NCBI GenBank assembly: GCA_036936605.1
Contig: JAUPFV010000005.1
Coordinates: forward strand, 573,001-637,000
Direction of reading: 5' to 3'
Source of the DNA: Limnanthes douglasii subsp. nivea
Taxonomy: Eukaryota > Streptophyta > Magnoliopsida > Brassicales > Limnanthaceae
DNA: 64,000 nt
Part shown: one piece after another, positions 44,481 through 56,761 of the stretch
How the letters are laid out: each line of letters begins with the position of its first letter
How positions within the stretch are numbered: the first letter of the stretch is position 1
Translations under genes and position numbers: made by a program
Notes under the pieces: generated by a model
What the model was told of the DNA's origin: nothing
The model's database searches: none
Seen by the model: the letters and a program-made list of their open reading frames with translations, nothing else

Positions 44481-45359
44481 TTTTTTTTAAATGAGCACTT
44501 TTCTTCCTTTATGTATAGATCGTTCTCTTTTTGTGCTTGGAAAATGGCGTGCTTGTTCTTTCATCGTCTTGTTTCATTATATCATGCAAATATACACCAA
44601 CAAACTCGTGAAAGTATCGGTGAAGTAGAGATTACTTTTTGTACACTTATTTTTGGTTTAATTAATGCACTTGCTATTTTGTGTATGCTAATGAACAAAA
44701 TACTTCACCCATACATGGACGAGTTTGTTATGGATTATCTTGATGACATAGTGATCTATAATAGGATGATGGAAGAGTATCTCGAACAATTGCGAACCAT
44801 TTTTTAAGTAATAGAGAATAAGGATCTATATGTAAAAAAATATAAGTGCGCCAAAAAGAAAGTCTCATAGGTCACAAAATCAGCAGTGGGAAACTTATAA
44901 TGGAAGAAGACAAGATTCATGCAATCCAAGAAAGGACGACCCCAACCAAAGTACTGGAGTTGCGATATTTCCTATGTTTTATCAACTACTATCCTAGGAT
45001 CGATACTCACGGAAAACAGTCCCTTTGACTGATCTATTGAAGAAATGAAGAGCTTGGGATCGGTAAGACCAATGTGATGAAGCATTAAGGAAGTAAAACA
45101 AATGGTGATCGAAGAGTCAGTTTTGAAACTTCTCGAACCAACAATACCATTTAAAATGAACACCAAGGATTCAGACTACCATTTCAAGTGCACACCAAGG
45201 TTTCAGACTTTACCGTAAGAGTATTTTTTATGCAAGAATGACACCCCATCACATTTGGAATTCGTAAAATGAGTGATGCAAAATTTCATGACTTGCGGTG
45301 GGCAGGTCACCCAACAAGACAAGATTGAAAAAAATAACTAGACGGTCTTTTCGAACCAC
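44460..45359 (+). pseudogene. Ty3/gypsy G2 RT fragment, copy P2
   Basis: MNKILHPYMDEFVMDYLDDI is the RT active site (YLDD intact). Then LIGHKISSGKLIMEE, TPTKVLELRYFL, an RNase H-type VHTKVSDF stretch, and a deletion to DLRWAGHP-type integrase sequence near 45300. It ends at the G1 junction at 45359. Confidence 0.8.
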
Positions 45360-46087
45360 AAAAAACAATCACAAGCTACTTTTTACTATCTTAGGAAAAA
45401 TAGAACTCCATTTCAAATCAAATACTTAACAAACTAGTGATTAGATGAAGTTATTTCTTTTATTTTGTGTAACCAAAGATGACCTACAATTATAACTAAC
45501 ATTGATTATCCATTATCATAAACAGAGTATGTATTGTGTTTATTTCTCACCTATACCATTTGTCACAAGAAATTGTACTTCACAAATCGACAAAGAAAAC
45601 CTTACATTAAAACTTAGTAAATTCCTTTCAATTTTCTTATATGAAGTTATCACAATCAAATGTTCATAACTGCTTATATGTAAAAGACTAGTATAACTTT
45701 TTGTACCGTTCATAACTTTTCAAGTTATTACCCCGAGTATTTCTAAATTAACTAACAAAGAATTATCATGCGGAGTAACTAACCCTTTCAAATCATCATC
45801 ATTGAAAATTAAAAATGGTTTTGAATATCTATCCACATACAATAACGATTCTACAACAAGATGCAACTCTAGAGATTTCATGTATCACATTCCACGAATT
45901 ACGAGAAGTTCCAGCTAAATATCACACCTTTTAAGAAAATGTTGATTTATAAAATATATCGAGCTAAAATCGTTTACTCAAAGATAGTAGATGGACTATG
46001 TATTTAATCACCCATGTTAAATTCATACAAAATTTACATTTTCTTATAACTCTTTAATTTATAAAGAGAGATAAATAAGTTTTTTTA
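45360..46087 (-). mobile_element. G1-derived segment, copy 2, same junction as at 40957
   Basis: Matches 40957-41680 nearly throughout and starts at the same base relative to the G2 sequence (GAACCAC then AAAAAACAATCAC). It is followed directly by repeat R instead of G2 integrase, so a deletion removed the interval. Confidence 0.7.
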
Positions 46088-47285
46088 GGTATAAGTATAA
46101 CTCTCATGGTAAAGCATGACTTTATATCATTTTTGATGTAGTGTTTTTAGGTCTGGATTTTTAATTTTTCTTTTACCCTTTATTATTAAATGCAATTAGT
46201 GGTACACTAGAAAGCAATATTATATTAAAAAATTTAAAATAAATAATATACTATGCACACTAATAAACCCAATTATTTTGTCCGATAAAAAATCAAGATG
46301 ATAATAGGTAGGCTCGGTGAGATTGCTAAATCCGTAATCCATTTCGTTTTTATAAAACTCGAAGAGTTTGAAATAATATATTAGTTTGGATAAAATATAT
46401 CTTTTCATTTCAAGTCTTTCTGATTCGGAATATTTATCGTACCCATTTATTATTTATTTATTTATAAAATATATTTTTAATAACTAATTATTTAATAAAA
46501 TATATATAATAATAATAATAATATAACAAATATAAATCTTTAAATTTGGGACCAATTTATAACTCCAGTAACAAATTTTATAAAAAAAATTATTATTATT
46601 TATTTATATTTATTTTAATTTGTAATAAATTATATTTGTTTTTAAAATATGTAAATTCATTTAAATATATAACTTTTGTCTAAATTTATCCGACTTAAAT
46701 ATTTATATTTGTGAAATAAATTTATGATTTTAATTAATTATAATAGTTATAAAAAAGATATCAACGGTTACCAAATTATAGCAATATTAATATTATGCTT
46801 GTAAGCTTCTCCAATATAGTAGGTATATGAGACTAGATAGCAGATTTGAAGACTGTTAGTCATTCTTTTCTTTCCAACAGATAATCTATTAGACCAGTTA
46901 TATTTCCTCGCGTAATTTTAGGTTGGTATATTTACCGTGACAATGGGTAATAAAAAGCTACCTTAATTATAAAAAAATTGTTGAATTATATGCTAATCTA
47001 AAATTTTAGATTATGAAAATATTAGGTATATTTACCAAATTTTTAGAGTAGCTGTTGGGGATGCTTGTATATTGGAGGATAATTTATGTGTCTGTAACAA
47101 GATATTTTAAACAATGAAAATTCTTGAAATATAAGTAACAAAGAATGTTGCATTAATCAGGTGCAAAAACACCGGTTACTTAAATAAACAGTTTATAACT
47201 TTTTTAGTTGTCACTTAAAAATAAATAATAATACGTTATCAATAAAAAAATCCAATCCAAAATTTGACAGTAAATGATCAATAGA
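46088..47285 (+). repeat. 1.2-kb repeat R, copy 2 (putative G2 LTR)
   Basis: Close match to 42470-43670 in the same orientation. At about 47285 it stops and G1 gag sequence begins. Confidence 0.7.
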
Positions 47286-48110
47286 TTTATTAGGAAAAGC
47301 ATAAATGTTTATTAAAATTCGTAATACGATACTTGGTTTCAACTCTAATGACACTCTTATGTGCCAGACTTTCTCTATGATCATTAGATGAAATAATTTG
47401 GAATGGTTTAATAATTTTGTTCATGGATCAATATCTATATTTGAACAACTTTAGAATGCATTTAGAACGGTTTTAATGGCAATAAATCTATTTAAAATGA
47501 TGGTAATTATATCATAACCTTTTTGCATAAGATGACTAAATTTTGAGAAAGTTTCTTTGTGTTCAGATAATGAATGGTTTGGAGGGATGTCAAGAAAGAA
47601 TTATGTTGGCTACGTTTAAGAGAGATCTTCCTTTAGATAACCAGTTGTGTTAAAAATTGATAAATTTTCCAGTTGATAATATAGTAGATTTATTAAGAAA
47701 AGCTTAAATGTTTATTAAAATTGAAGAAACAAAAGGAGGTGGAATTAGGCAAAGTAACGTTCAAGAACGAAGAATGGAAATATCTCATAGAAGAAATATA
47801 GATGATTTAAAAAATGACGAGGTTGAGAAAATGCAACCTAAATGTCTTGGATTTTAATATTATGTTAATGCAAATAGGAGCTTCACACCACACACTGAAG
47901 CAATTGCAAGAATTAACGATAAAATAAGAGATAAAGTAAGCTATAATCCTCTTAGAATGATGTTTACTCTGCATAATGAAATATCACCAATATTTGTTTT
48001 GTTTATCATAATTAACATGGTCATATAGTAATTATTTTCATTGAAAATATAAAATTGAAAGATTTATTTACAGTGGAGAGTTAATTGAGTTCATAAAAAA
48101 CGTTTTAAAG
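47286..48110 (+). pseudogene. Ty3/gypsy G1 gag, copy D
   Basis: Begins with the join TAAATGTTTATTAAAATTCG also seen inside the tandem at 15060-15080. Then come the capsid pieces FEQL-type and MMVII, and the knuckle region near 48000. Broken by stops. Confidence 0.7.
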
Positions 48111-48199
48111 GATATCTGAAAATATTGTCATTGCATGTGAGTATCTATCCAAGAGTGCTTTTAATTTTCAATAATGATGATTTGAAAGGAGTAGTTACT

Positions 48200-48870
48200 G
48201 TGCATGAACTATTTTTGTATAGAGCTTACAGCTCCCTTCAGTGTATAAACACTAATTTATAGCAATATTTGTAATACAAATCACATAATCTTTTTTATTA
48301 TATTATATGTTACTTAAATATATCTGAATAAAAACAAAATAATGAATCTATTAAATATATTTTTTCTGTCTATTGAAATATCAATGTAAATGGATCTTAT
48401 TACAATAAAGAGAGGCATTTTATGTGAGTGTATATGATAAAACAATAAGGAGAGGCATTTGATGTGTTTAGAAAATTCAAAAGACTTGTTGAAATGGATC
48501 TTATTACAAGGTAATAATATTGCGTACTGCTTGAGGTGGTGAGTTCTTGTCTAAGAAATTTTCATATTATTGCGAAGACAAAGGTTTCCAACGTCATCTC
48601 ACTGCACCATACATGCCACAACTGAATGGGGTTGTGGAAAACATAAATCACACTGTAATGAATACTGAAATGATTCTACTTAAAAGCATGTTAGTTCCGG
48701 CAATCTTTTGGGGTGACGGTGTACGACATACAGTGTATCTCTTAAATTGTTTGCCAAAAAAGATTTCAGGAAATCATTCCCCCCATAAGTTAGCGAAGTT
48801 AATATTGGATAGTTATTTTCCATTTCCTATATACGAAACCCTTTCGATTGTAATTATGTACGTGAAGTGA
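48200..48870 (+). pseudogene. Copia integrase fragment, best copy
   Basis: After a broken VYMIKQ...FDVFRKFKRLVE stretch, the frame 48547-48870 is open: HLTAPYMPQLNGVVENINH (catalytic Glu kept), VPAIFWGDGVRHTVYLLNCL. Copies at 10387-10480 and 15955-16275 are shorter. No copia RT follows; G1 gag does. Confidence 0.8.
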
Positions 48871-49109
48871 TATTTGTATTTAAACAGAAACTTAGTTTCT
48901 TAGTCTCTCATTTTGTTTTCTTTCTTTTTGTGAAAATTCAAACACATTTTTATTTTAGTATCGAAACCAAATTTGGTATCAACTGAATTATGACGACATT
49001 TAAAAAACTAAAGTTATCTTTGTATACATTTGGAGGGTAGAATTTTTATAAATTTAAATAAATATAGAATCGATCGATCTGACGAGACTAAGGATCTAAA
49101 ATTCGTTTT

Positions 49110-50030
49110 GGAATTTTTTTTGTGATACAATATTTGCAATCAACTTTGATGATACTCTTATTTTCCTTGCTTTCCCTAAGACATTTAAAGAATATGCTTT
49201 GGTCAGGTTTAAAAATTTTATTCGTGGATCAATATCTATCTTTGAAGAACTTTGTACTGCACTTAGAAGTGGTTACTTTGGAACAAATAAAATAAAAATT
49301 ATGGTTATTATTTACATCATGAATCTGATCCATAAGAGGACTAAAACTTTGAGAAATTTTGTTAAAAAATAATGGTGATTATCGTAAATTGTTGCAGTTC
49401 ATGAAGGAAGAAGAAGTAGAATTATGCAAAATAAGGCTAAAGAACAAAGAATTGCATGAACCTGTAGAACAAGGGAAAATGAGTTGAGAAATGACGAAGT
49501 TTTGAAGATTAAACCTAACCGGTTTAGATTTTGATAATATGCTAATGCAAAGAGGAGGTTCAAACCACACAGCGAAACAATTGCAAAAATTTACGATAAA
49601 AAAGGATAAAGTGAGTTATAAGCCTCTTAGAATAATATTTTCTCTTTATAATGAAAGATCAAATATGTTTTGTTGTGCTTATCATAATGATCATGGTCAT
49701 ATAACAAGATATTATTTTTAATTAAGAGATGAAATTTAGAAATTAATTGATTGTGGGAAGTTAACGGAGTTCGTAAAAATAATGGTTAGAATAAAATTAT
49801 AAAGGTAATAATTAAAAAAAATAACCAAGCTAATAAACTATTACTCCACGGATATCTAGATGGTATAGTTTAGCTGGAACTTCTCATAATTCGTGAAAAG
49901 TAATACAACAAATCTCAAGCGTTGCATTTTGTTGTAAAATTGTTTTTTATGCGGATAGATATTTGCGACCATTTTTTAATTTCAATGATGATTATTTAAA
50001 AGGATTGGTTACTCCACATGATGATTCTTC
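49110..50030 (+). pseudogene. Ty3/gypsy G1 gag and protease region, copy E
   Basis: The knuckle region near 49660-49740 reads FCCAYHNDHGHITRYYF, the best preserved of the five copies. The protease-region stretch FNDDYLKGLVTPHDDSSLVN follows near 49960-50040. In related plant elements FSxxDLxGVxxPHxDALVV comes just before the aspartic-protease site, which is not visible here. Confidence 0.75.
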
Positions 50031-50640
50031 GTTAGTTAATTTCGAAATACTAGTGTTAATAACTAGAAAGTTATGAATGATACAAAAAGTGATAATAATG
50101 TTTTACATAGAAGCAGTTATGAACAAATGATTACAATAACTTCATATGAGAAAATTGAAAGGCATTTAGTAAGTTTTGATAGAAGGCTGTGAAGTATAAT
50201 TTCTTGTGACAATTGGTATTTGTGAGAAATAAAAATAGCACATACTTTGTTTATGATAATGGATACTCACTGTTTGTAAATTTCAATTCCAGGTGATACA
50301 TGGTTACACAAAATAAAAGAAATAACTTCATCTTATCACTAGTGTGTTACGTATTTTATATGAAATTGAGTTCAATTTTTACTGATCAGGTAAAACGTAA
50401 CTCTTGATTTTTTTAGTTCCTATTAATCAGTACAATATCACCCCATAATAATTTACCCCATAATAATTACAAATAAATTATAGTGTCAACATTTTATCAC
50501 TTGGATGGCACGAGTTTGTTGTGGATAAAAGATTAAAACTAATTCGTCAAAAAGAAAAAATATTTTCTTCAAAAATATATAAGGTGGTTCAAAATAAATA
50601 GAGAGATTGCGTAAGGTATGCTATATAGGAGAATCTAAAT
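50031..50640. repeat. G1 spacer segment shared with 62230-62640 and 41000-41330
   Basis: The run with GGTTACACAAAATAAAAGAA and TAACTTCATCTTATCACTAG recurs at 62340-62400 in the same orientation and inverted near 41030 and 45440. No coding content recognised. Confidence 0.65.
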
Positions 50641-51600
50641 ACTCGAGGCGGGTACCAAATCGAGTTTTGCTTGACTTTCTAAACTCAAAGTGGATATCAT
50701 AATCTCCTAATTTTACTGACCATTTGGTCAATATTCCTGATACATAAGCCTTTTATAATATATTTCTTAAGTGGAAGGAAGTTGTAATTATTGTAGTATT
50801 TGCTAAAAAATATGTTCTAATTTTCCTAGTTGCAACTAGTAATGTTAACACAAGTTTATCTAGTTTTAAATATTTAGCTTCAGCTAGTAAAAGACATTTA
50901 GTGACATAGTACACCACATTAAACTCTCTTGTTTCCTCGTTGATCTGCATTGCACTATCAACATAGTTTCATACTACAATATACAAATAAAAAGATTCTC
51001 CTGGATGAGGCTTCATTAAATACCCTGGAGAGGCCAATGATTTATTCACGCTATTGAATACATCATCGCACTCTGGTCTTCATTCAAACTTCCAAGCTTC
51101 TCTTAGGAGTTGGAAAAAATGTTGAAACTTGTCAGAAATTCTTATATGAACATACTCAGTGTTTCTTATCTTCTACTTAATTTTTGGACTTCTTTTATAT
51201 GTTTTGGTGTCTCCATTTTTTCTAGATTTGTAAGCTCCATGGGATCAGCTTTATTTTATCTTTTGATCAATGTAACCTAAAAATTTGTCAAACCTTACGC
51301 GAAATGTGTAGTTTTCTTGATTCAACTTAATATTCACTTGTCTAAGATTTGAAAATGTATTGTTTAAGTTTTTTAATTGCTCTTCTTCATGAAGGTTTGT
51401 TACCGACATATCATCAATGTAGGCTAGTACGTTATGCAACCAACTTGAAAATTTCTTATTTAATAGTCATTGATAGGTTTCTTTGATGTTGTTTATAAAT
51501 ATATGAACTTATATCGGTGATGACAGTTTTGTCTTCTTGCTTCTGTTTTCACATATGTATATGAATGTAATCACTAGTATGTTAAGTATTTTATTTGAAA
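50640..51600 (-). pseudogene. Ty3/gypsy G1 RT and RNase H remnant, copy 2
   Basis: Antisense: VLAYIDDMSVTNLHEEEQLK (RT active site, YIDD) at about 51430-51370, NNTFSNLRQVNIKLNQENYT after it, then 50950-50753 with NVVYYVTKCLLLAEAKYLKL and LDKLVLTLLVATRKI (RNase H region). Same family as 11480-12960 and 62640-63118. Confidence 0.82.
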
Positions 51601-51650
51601 TGGAGTTCAATTTTTCCTAAGATAGTAAAAAGTAACTCGTGATTGTTTTC

Positions 51651-52330
51651 AGTGGTTCTAAACGACCGCCTGCTTGTTTTTTTCAATCTTGTCTTGTTGG
51701 CCTACAAGACACCTTCGCACGTATTTCTCTATGTAGTCACGAAGTTGTGCCAAAAGAACTTCTCGTGCACTAGGGATAGCGTGTGATGGGTGTTGGGGTG
51801 ACCTGCCCACCGCAAGTAATGAAATTTTGCATCACTTATTTTACGACTTCCAAATGTGATGAGGTGTCCTTGTTGCATAAAAACTCCTCTTATGGTAAAG
51901 TCTGAAACCTTGGTGTACACTTTAAATGGTAGTCTGAAACCTTGGTGTGCATTTTAATTGGTATTGTTGGTTCGAGAAGTTTCAAAACTGACTCTTCGAT
52001 CACGACTTGTTTTATTTCCTTAATGCTTCATCACATTGGTCTTACCAATCCCAAGCTCTTCATTTTTTCAATAGATCAGCCAAAAGGACTGTTTTCCGTG
52101 AGTATCGATCCTAGGATAGTACTTGATAAAACCTAGGAAATATCGCAACTCCAGTACTTTGGTTGGAGTCGTCCTTTCTTGGATTGCATGGATCTTGGCT
52201 TCTTCCATTATAAGTTTCCCACTGCGGATTTTGTGACCTATGAGACTTTCTCTTGGGCACACTTATATTTTTTTACATATAGATCCTTATTCTTTAGTAC
52301 TTAAAAAATGGTTCGCAATTGTTCGACATA
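51651..52330 (-). pseudogene. Ty3/gypsy G2 pol fragment, antisense copy P3
   Basis: Antisense pieces include MYTKVSDFTIRGVFMQQGHL, WAGHPNTHHTLSLVHEKFFW, RESLIGHKIRSGKLIMEEAK and TPTKVLELRYFLGFIKYYPR. At 51652/51651 the G2 frame joins G1 sequence at the same base as in the two sense copies; here the G1 part starts TGAAAACAATCAC. Confidence 0.82.
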
Positions 52331-53390
52331 CTCTTCCATCATCTTACTATATATCACACTGTCTTCAAGATAATCCATAACAAACTCGTCCATGTATGGG
52401 TGAAATATTTTGTTCATTAGCGTACAAAAAATAACAGGTGCTTAATTAAACCAAAAATAAGTGTACAAAAAGTAATCTCTACTTCACCCATACTTTCAGG
52501 AGTTTCTTGTTGTATATTTTGATGATATAATGAAACAAGACGATGAAAGAACAAGCACACCATTTTCCAAGCACAAAAAGAGAACGATCTATACATAAAG
52601 GAAGAAAAGTGCTCATTTTAAAAAAAACTTTTTCCAATGCCACAAAATCAGCAGCGGGAATAGTGGGATTGTCTATGGTTTCAAACACAACATCACTAGT
52701 AATAGTGGCATCAACTGGCTTTTCCATTCCAACTTCAGTAGGAATATAATTCTACTTATCTACAGCAACAATATCTTCAGAAGTAACATTATCAACATTA
52801 ATAGGGGAATCACTATTAATAGTGGTATCAACTTGGTTTTACACCCCAACATTCTTGTTTGCAACAACAATAACATCCTCACATGTAGTAGCAGCAACAT
52901 GAAATTCAACATCAGTAACATGGTCATTTTCATCAGTAATAACAACATTATGATTCTGTTTTTCCAAATCATCTTCACTTTTTTTCTTGTTGTGGAGGTG
53001 GAACCTTGTCTTCCACAACAATATTTTGTGTTTTTCTTATTTTATTTGGTGATTGGTGTCCTTGATCATTTAATATCTTTCTTCTTGAATAAGTTTTTGG
53101 TTGTTGTTCATTTGTTTCCATGTTTAGCTTCAACATAGGCAGTTTAAGTGTGTTTTATAGTTCAACCTCAATATCCATCTCTACATCAGATTTCCTTTAT
53201 GTAATGATCTTCTCCTTGTCTTCGAGTTTCTTTTTCAGTTCATCAATTTGTTGTTGTAATTGTCGGCGTTCAATTTTACTTTTTTCTACTTTTTCAAATG
53301 TTGTTAAGTCAAAGCCCTAACTAGAGACTGAGTCAGTTTGTGGTTTGGGACTGGGTGTGGCTATTAAGGCCCACTGAAACTGAAGGTAAT
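52330..53390 (-). pseudogene. Unrecognised ORF upstream of G2 RT, copy 2, plus RT start
   Basis: Inverted relative of 43700-44480. Readable pieces include TNEQQPKTYSRRKILNDQ and IVVEDKVPPPQQEKK, then KKSEDDLEKQNHNVVITDEN and KPVDATITSDVVFETID. Stops differ partly from copy 1, so the copies decayed separately. Function unknown. Confidence 0.45.
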
Positions 53391-53399
53391 ACTAATAAA

Positions 53400-54525
53400 T
53401 AAACCAAAATATTTTTACTAATCAAAATAAATATATATTGATCGTTTACTGTCAAAGTTTGGAATGGATTTTTTATTGATAATGTATTATTATTTGTTTT
53501 TAAGTGACAGCTAAAAAAATATATACTCTTTATTCAAGTAACCGGTGTTTTTGCACCCTATTAATGCAACATTCTTTTTTACTTATATTTCAACCATTTT
53601 CATTGTTTAAAAAATCTTGTTACAGACACGAAAATTATCCTCCAATATTCAAGCATCCCTAACAGCTACTCTAAAAAATTGGTAAATATAGTAATATTTT
53701 CATAATCTAAAATTTTAGATTACTATATAATCCAACAATTTTTTATATTTAAGGTAGCTTTTTATTACCCACTGTCACGGTAAATATACCTACCTAAAAT
53801 TACGCAAGTAAATATAACTAGTCTAATAGATTAATAGATTATCTGTTGGAAAGAAAAGAATGACTATTAGTCTTCAAATCTGCTATCTAGTCTAAGATAC
53901 CTACTATCTTGGAGATGCTTACAAGCATAATATTAATATTGCTATAATTTGTTAATCGTTGATATCTTTTTTATAACTATTATAATTAATTAAAATCATA
54001 AATTTATTTCACAAATATAAATATTTAAATCTGATAAATTTAGACAAAAGTTATATATTTAAATGAATTTACATATTTTAAAAACAAATATAATTTATTA
54101 CAAATTAAAATAAATATGAATAAATAATAATAATGTTTTTTATAAAATTTGTTACTGGATTTTTAAATTGGTCCAAAATTTAAAGATTTATATTTGATAT
54201 ATTATGTTTATAATTATTATATATTATATATTTTTTATTGATAATTAATTATTAAAAATATATTTTATAAATAAATAAATAATAAATTGGTACGATAAGT
54301 ATTCTGAACCCGACAGACTTGAAATGAAAAGATATATTTTATCCAAACTAATATATTATTCCAAACTCTTCGAGTTTAATAAAAACAAAATGGATTACGG
54401 ATTTAACAATCTTCTCGAGCCTACCTATAATCACCTTGGTTATTTATCGGACAAAATAATTGGGTTTATTGGTGTGCATAGTATTTTATTTATTTTAGAT
54501 TTTTTAATATAATATTTTACTAGTT
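53400..54525 (-). repeat. 1.2-kb repeat R, copy 3, inverted
   Basis: Reverse complement of 42600-43690. In antisense order it again lies after a G2 integrase part and before the unrecognised ORF. Confidence 0.65.
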
Positions 54526-55222
54526 GAAAAGTTTAGTTTGATACTCATTACTTGAAGAGCTCCGTCTAGAATTACCCCGTGAAGTGTACATCTCAATCGA
54601 TCACAATGTTTTCGGGATCCTCCAATATTTCACTGCGTTTCTGAAGAACAATTTGGCTGCCTCGTCGGCTGTACATCCTAGTGAGGCTGCTGCAAAAAGT
54701 TATGTACTTTGTAAACCTGTCTACAACCACGATTATCATTCCAAAGTCATCTGAGTTAGGCAAGCATATGATAAATTCCATTGAGACGCATGGTCTATCC
54801 AGGATCGGAAGTGGTTCCAAAAGACTGCCTGGTTATTTGTTTCAATCTTGTCTTGTTGGCATACAAGACACCTCCGCAGGTATGTCTCTACGTCATCATG
54901 AAGTTGTGCTAAAAGAACTTCTCGTGAACTAGGGATAACGTGTGATGGGTGTCGGGGTGACCTGCCCACCGCAAGTCATAACATTCCTTGATGATGTCTC
55001 TCTTGAAATTGTCTCACCGAGTCAAGTAGACCCTTCTCCTCGAAGTGAATAATAGATCATCTTCAACCCAAAACGGTCTTGTACTTCCTGCTCTGGTGAA
55101 CGTCACCATTCTTTTCACATTTGGATCCTTGTTCAATCCTACCTTTATACGAACCCATTAACATGGTCCTGGTTTGCGCGAGATTCACCAATTCTGCCTT
55201 GTGAGTGAGTGCATCTATAAGA
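54526..55222 (-). pseudogene. Ty3/gypsy G2 integrase, antisense copy P3, left of nested copia
   Basis: Antisense MEPLPILDRPCVSMEFIICL, IIVVVDRFTKYITF and DVETYLRRCLVCQQDKIETN with WAGHPDTHHT-type sequence upstream. No G1 insertion is present here: VFWNHFRSW runs straight through the site interrupted at 40957. It is split from its continuation at 60724 by the copia insertion. Confidence 0.85.
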
Positions 55223-55693
55223 TGTAGAAAATAGTGTTTCGTTTCCGGATAATCTCTGAAGTCTTGTAAACAATTTCTTATTGAAATATTTTTGGGGTTC
55301 TCCAAAAATTTCAATTGGATAAAATCAGAGATATAATTTTGAACAATGAGGATGAAAATAATGTGATTTCCTTTTTCAACAGAAACCATATTTATAAATT
55401 CGACCAACCAAAAAATAGTTTGGAAGTTAGGACAGTTAAGGTCTTTAAACTGGTTTTGTAATAAAACGGCTGAAATTTAAAATTTGAATCAAACGCTCAC
55501 ATTTTCAATTTCGAAATTCTGTTGATTTGCAACAATAGCCGACCCTTGGACCCCGCAAGGGGCTCCGCCCCTTGACCCCGCTAATCATGATCTAATCTAA
55601 CAAGCGTGTACTACGCACTCTACGACTTGTTTGATAATGTATCATGATTAAATTGGTCGACTAGTCGATCCAATTACACTAAAATAAATAACA
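55223..55693 (-). repeat. Nested copia 3' LTR
   Basis: Antisense it starts TGTTATTTATTTTAG and ends TTTTCTACA. It carries a GC-rich island at 55541-55580 containing CCCCGCAAGGGG and CCGCCCCTTG, and the perfect palindrome TCGACTAGTCGA. Confidence 0.95.
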
Positions 55694-55706
55694 ATCTTCC
55701 CCCATT
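55694..55706 (-). promoter_or_regulatory. Polypurine tract of nested copia
   Basis: Antisense AATGGGGGAAGAT directly precedes the 3' LTR start, the site for plus-strand priming. Confidence 0.8.
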
Positions 55707-56224
55707 TTAGTGTAATTCATGATCTACTAAACACAATCATATCAAATATCAAATTTATGCATAAATGAAATATCGTAACGATTGAATTTCACATTAGTAT
55801 ATTACACATTCCAAATATTCGAATATCAAGGTATCACTAAGGATTGAACATTTACTATTCACAATGAATACATGAAGATAATATACATATAAATTTACAT
55901 TCTCACTTGTTCTTACTTGACACTATATTTTACTAGCCTTGTGTCCTTATCCTTCTTAAGCATATCAAAGCCAAGTCCTAGCTTCTTGAAGCGGCTAAAC
56001 TTCATGCTCAAATAGGTAGTTCTTTTCATCTTGCACCTGCATATGCAATTTTTCAAAAGAGCTATTAAGAAGATAATCTTCAACCTTCACAACTTGCAGT
56101 TCTGAACACATACCTCGGGATGATATACAAATCTGTTCCAATATCTTGATGTTAAGCTTTCCACATTGAATTCAACACCTAATGTCATATTAGATGAGAA
56201 TTGGGTATCTCAACATGAGAGATT

Positions 56225-56749
56225 TCAAATGGACTTTAATCCCATCCCAATAGCCGATTTGTGCACAAGATCTCTATTTAACCCTTTGGTTAAATGATCG
56301 GCTAAGTTATATTGAGTTCTCACAAACTCTACTGAAATAACATCATGCGTGATACGCTCACGAATCATACTGTGTCTAACACCTAAGTTTCTAGACCTTC
56401 CTTTGTAAACTTGTCTATAAACATTGGCCAAGGCAGCCTCACTATCACATCTGATAGATATAGGTGATATCGGTTTGGGCCACAACAGAATTTTATACAT
56501 TAAATTTCTTAGCCACTCAGCTTCTTTACTCGCGGCTGCTAATGCCACAAACTCTGATTCCATTGTTGAATAAGTAATACAAGTTTGTTTCTTAGACGCC
56601 CAAGAGATAGCACCTCCCCCAAGTAGAAATACCCACCCACTTGTGGAAGAATGATCTTCCATATTGGAAATGTAACTCGCGTCTGAATATCCTTCAAGTA
56701 CAGAAGGAAATCCAGTATAAGTTAAACCATAATTCATGGTTCCTTTCAA
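56225..56749 (-). CDS. Nested copia RNase H domain
   Basis: Open frame with [20 protein letters not shown] (first catalytic Asp), [20 protein letters not shown] (Glu), [13 protein letters not shown] (Asp) and [16 protein letters not shown] (last Asp). All active-site acids are present. It is separated from RT by a small deletion and stop at 56750-56762. Confidence 0.92.
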   Translation of the reverse strand: MKGTMNYGLTYTGFPSVLEGYSDASYISNMEDHSSTSGWVFLLGGGAISWASKKQTCITYSTMESEFVALAAASKEAEWLRNLMYKILLWPKPISPISIRCDSEAALANVYRQVYKGRSRNLGVRHSMIRERITHDVISVEFVRTQYNLADHLTKGLNRDLVHKSAIGMGLKSI

Positions 56750-56761
56750 ATACTTGAATAC

